Shown one piece after another: positions 7,437-8,949 of a DNA stretch of 8,949 nt. Source of the DNA: an uncultured Lachnospiraceae bacterium. Its GTDB lineage: Bacteria > Bacillota > Clostridia > Lachnospirales > Lachnospiraceae. The position numbers were made by a program, and so were the translations under genes. The first letter of the stretch is position 1. Each line of letters starts with the position of its first letter. Location of the stretch: the NCBI GenBank assembly GCA_947628025.1, contig CANQYH010000118.1:1-8949 (forward strand), given 5' to 3'. The notes below the pieces were generated by a model, which saw only the letters and a program-made list of their open reading frames with translations, searched no databases and was not told where the DNA came from.

Positions 7437-7498
7437 GCGCCGCTGTGAGAGATGGCCGAACGTCCAGTTTTCACGGCGGCGCCGTTTCGTTATTTTTT
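7437..7498 (+). terminator. Probable terminator after the DUF362 gene
   Basis: Left arm 7437-7448 (GCGCCGCTGTGA) pairs with right arm 7471-7482 (TCACGGCGGCGC): 12 pairs with one wobble and a 22-base loop. A T-rich tail ends in six T's at 7493-7498. The T-run is about 10 bases from the stem, so it is less canonical than the serA terminator. A shorter bulged hairpin overlapping the stop codon (7388-7412), followed by a T-run near 7414-7423, may add to termination. Confidence 0.6.
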
Positions 7499-7528
7499 GC
7501 GGAATCGAACATAATCCTGTACGAAAAG

Positions 7529-7537
7529 TGTTAAAAT
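7529..7537 (+). promoter_or_regulatory. Candidate promoter (-10) of the uxu operon
   Basis: Extended -10 TGTTAAAAT at 7529-7537 (TAAAAT, 5 of 6 matches, with TG one base before). No good -35 is visible at the right distance, which an extended -10 can tolerate. An alternative -10 is TATACT at 7539-7544. The AT-rich stretch 7500-7590 stands out from the GC-rich surroundings, as expected of a control region. Confidence 0.5.
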
Positions 7538-7572
7538 GTATACTAACGAAAATCCATACGGAAATAGTATAC
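7538..7572. promoter_or_regulatory. Paired GTATAC inverted repeats, candidate operator
   Basis: GTATACTA (7538-7545) and TAGTATAC (7565-7572) form an exact 8-bp inverted repeat, each half built on the palindrome GTATAC, with starts 27 bases apart. The first copy directly abuts the candidate -10. GT-AT-AC cores are typical of GntR-family regulators such as the FadR subgroup, which includes hexuronate regulators (UxuR, ExuR). The assignment to such a repressor is inference; no regulator gene is in the window. Confidence 0.5.
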
Positions 7573-7599
7573 TGAATACAGGAATCATATCCGTATTCT

Positions 7600-7630
7600 G
7601 CCCTTTTGCGGCGGCTGCCGCCAGAAGGGC
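7600..7630 (+). other. Stem-loop in the leader of the uxu operon
   Basis: GCCCTT (7600-7605) pairs with AAGGGC (7625-7630). Inside, after a small internal loop, GGCGG (7610-7614) pairs with CCGCC (7618-7622) around a CTG triloop. It ends 9 bases before the ribosome binding site and has no T-run, so it is not a terminator. A weaker hairpin, GAATAC (7574-7579) with GTATTC (7593-7598), lies just upstream. Confidence 0.65.
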
Positions 7631-7639
7631 TTGTATGAA

Positions 7640-7646
7640 AAGGAGG
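7640..7646 (+). promoter_or_regulatory. Ribosome binding site of the mannonate oxidoreductase gene
   Basis: AAGGAGG at 7640-7646, 8 bases before ATG 7655. The frame is open from a TTG at 7631, but that would translate the binding site itself, so ATG 7655 is the start. Confidence 0.88.
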
Positions 7647-7654
7647 GAATCATC

Positions 7655-8503
7655 ATGAGTTTGCCATTTGGTACAGATCTGACCGGCAAGGTGGCGGTCG
7701 TGACCGGCGCAGGCGGCGTCCTGTGCGGGATGTTTGCTGCTACGCTGGCAGAAGCGGGGGCGAAAGTAGCGGTCCTGGACCTGAATGAGGAGGCCGCGCA
7801 GAAAGTGGCCGGCGGCATCACGGCCGCGGGTCATACGGCGAAAGCGTATAAGACCAATGTTCTGGAAAAGGCGAGTCTGGAAGAGACGCATGAGCGGGTC
7901 CTGGCGGATTTGGGACCGTGCGATATTCTGGTCAACGGGGCGGGCGGAAACAACGCCAGAGCCCAGACCCAGAAAGAGTATTTTGAGATCGGAGACATCG
8001 AGGCGGATACCGTATCGTTCTTTGATCTGGATCAGAGCGGCGTGCAGTTTGTATTCAATCTGAATTTCATCGGGACCCTGCTTCCGACCCAGGTCTTTGC
8101 GAAAGACATGATCGGCCGCGAGGGCTGCAATATTCTGAACGTCTCGTCGATGAACGCGTTCACGCCTCTGACCAAGATCCCGGCCTACAGCGGGGCGAAA
8201 GCGGCGGTGAGCAATTTCACTCAGTGGCTGGCGGTGCATTTCTCCAAGGTGGGCATCCGCGTGAACGCCATGGCGCCCGGCTTTTTCGTGACGAATCAGA
8301 ACCGCGCCCTGCTGTTTAACGAGGACGGCACGCCCACGGCCAGGACGCAGAAGATCCTGGCGGCGACGCCGATGGGACGGTTCGGAGAAGCGGAAGAACT
8401 GAACGGCACGCTGCTGTATCTTTTGAACAACGAGGCGTCCGGCTTCGTGAACGGCGTGGTCATCCCGGTGGACGGCGGATTCTCGGCGTATTCCGGGGTA
8501 TAA
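7655..8503 (+). CDS. SDR-family D-mannonate oxidoreductase (fructuronate reductase role)
   Basis: Short-chain dehydrogenase/reductase of 282 residues, probably reducing D-fructuronate to D-mannonate with NAD(P)H. The cofactor motif is TGAGGVLCG (17-25), followed by Asp42 in AVLDLN, which favours NAD. The NGAGG block is at 94-98, and the catalytic set is Asn137, Ser165, Tyr178 and Lys182 (YSGAK), with the usual 13-residue Ser-Tyr distance. The C-terminal PVDGGF (271-276) is classical. An insert at about 100-130 (ARAQTQKEYF through FFDLDQSGV) resembles the SDR mannonate oxidoreductases of Firmicutes (B. subtilis YjmF/UxuB type), which replace the unrelated long-chain UxuB of E. coli. The functional call rests on this resemblance and on uxuA following 159 bases later. 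Another sugar or gluconate 5-dehydrogenase of the SDR family is the main alternative. The glycine motif has Val and Cys where TGxxxGxG expects glycines, as in relatives I recall. Confidence 0.82.
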   Translation: MSLPFGTDLTGKVAVVTGAGGVLCGMFAATLAEAGAKVAVLDLNEEAAQKVAGGITAAGHTAKAYKTNVLEKASLEETHERVLADLGPCDILVNGAGGNNARAQTQKEYFEIGDIEADTVSFFDLDQSGVQFVFNLNFIGTLLPTQVFAKDMIGREGCNILNVSSMNAFTPLTKIPAYSGAKAAVSNFTQWLAVHFSKVGIRVNAMAPGFFVTNQNRALLFNEDGTPTARTQKILAATPMGRFGEAEELNGTLLYLLNNEASGFVNGVVIPVDGGFSAYSGV

Positions 8504-8646
8504 GCGGGACATGCGGCTGTCCGGTTTGGCTTCGGCCGCGGGAGATCGCTTCGCCGTGTCCGAAAGGACCATGATCGGGATGGCGGGAGCGGCGCGCGGC
8601 TTCGGAAGACAAAACCGCAGCAGCCGAAAGTGATGATAAAAAGAGA

Positions 8647-8655
8647 AAAGGAGGT
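8647..8655 (+). promoter_or_regulatory. Ribosome binding site of uxuA
   Basis: AAAGGAGGT at 8647-8655, 7 bases before ATG 8663. It favours this ATG over the in-frame ATGs at 8669 and 8675. The 159-base gap before uxuA (8504-8662) shows no T-tailed hairpin and no clear promoter, so co-transcription with the SDR gene is likely. Confidence 0.85.
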
Positions 8656-8662
8656 ACACACT

Positions 8663-8949
8663 ATGCCGATGCAGATGGGCTGGCGCTGGTACGGCGAGGG
8701 CAACGACAAGATCACCCTGTCCGATATCCGGCAGATACCCGGCGTGTCTACGATCGTCTGGGCGCTTCACAATAAAATGCCCGGCGAGGTCTGGCAGCCG
8801 GAGGAGATCGCGCAGGTGCAGAAGCAGATCGAGGCTTACGGGTTTAACATGGACGTGGTCGAATCCGTAAACGTTCACGACGATATCAAGATCGGGCTTC
8901 CCACCCGCGACCAGTATATCGAGAACTACAAGCAGACGATCCGCAACCT
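8663..8949 (+). CDS. uxuA: Mannonate dehydratase, N-terminal part (3' end outside window)
   Basis: Metal-dependent enzyme that dehydrates D-mannonate to 2-keto-3-deoxy-D-gluconate in glucuronate breakdown. The 95 complete codons read MPMQMGWRWYGEGNDKITL, then IRQIPGVSTIVWAL (22-35), MPGEVW (39-44), VESVNVHDDIKIGLPTRD (66-83) and YIENYKQTIRN (85-95). This series matches the N-terminal quarter of the UxuA TIM-barrel family, which is usually about 350-390 residues long. The frame has no stop before the window edge. It follows the SDR gene in the same direction, the usual uxu pairing in Firmicutes, and the two enzymes act in consecutive steps. Confidence 0.94.
   Translation, partial: MPMQMGWRWYGEGNDKITLSDIRQIPGVSTIVWALHNKMPGEVWQPEEIAQVQKQIEAYGFNMDVVESVNVHDDIKIGLPTRDQYIENYKQTIRN

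Noticed and set aside
6245..7474. Minus-strand open frame covering the DUF362 gene and its terminator
   Set aside because: It spans the promoter and terminator of the plus-strand unit and has no protein-like motif.
7490..8878. 462-codon minus-strand open frame opposite the SDR gene and the uxuA start
   Set aside because: It crosses the control region and two well-supported plus-strand genes. Its end includes a short hydrophobic stretch, but this comes from the AT-rich promoter region.

Overview
The window reads as chromosomal DNA from a GC-rich anaerobic Firmicute of the class Clostridia, most like the Lachnospiraceae and related gut lineages. This rests on my recognition of protein style (a clostridial-type short SerA, a DUF362 protein of the kind common in Lachnospiraceae, an SDR-type mannonate oxidoreductase), on strong AGGAGG ribosome binding sites and on the TATAAT-type promoter. 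It is not based on a database search. All genes are on the plus strand. I see no mobile element, phage gene, CRISPR array, tRNA or rRNA, and no gene-free stretch longer than about 300 bases.

Bases 1-6237 carry amino-acid biosynthesis genes in one direction: the 3' end of leuB (leucine), ilvD and ilvB (isoleucine/valine), then serC and serA (serine). leuB, ilvD and ilvB supply consecutive or shared parts of branched-chain amino acid synthesis. ilvC and the regulatory subunit gene ilvN are not present here. serC and serA overlap by ATGA and are probably translationally coupled. No convincing terminator lies between leuB and serA, so a long transcript is possible. A strong intrinsic terminator (6257-6311) closes the block.

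Bases 6313-7500 hold a single-gene unit: an extended -10 promoter, a DUF362 protein of unknown function, and a probable terminator after it.

Bases 7500-8949 start a hexuronate catabolism operon. A promoter region with a pair of GTATAC-centred inverted repeats and a leader stem-loop precedes an SDR-family D-mannonate oxidoreductase (the role of UxuB) and the 5' part of uxuA (mannonate dehydratase), which runs off the end. Together these two would convert D-fructuronate through D-mannonate to 2-keto-3-deoxygluconate, which fits growth on plant or host uronic acids.

I looked for an undescribed system and did not find one. The genes are recognisable housekeeping and catabolic genes. The items most worth checking are the uxu operator-like repeats and leader hairpin, the DUF362 protein without a ferredoxin module, the SerA active site without the usual glutamate, and an 8-bp tandem repeat that makes the ilvB stop codon.
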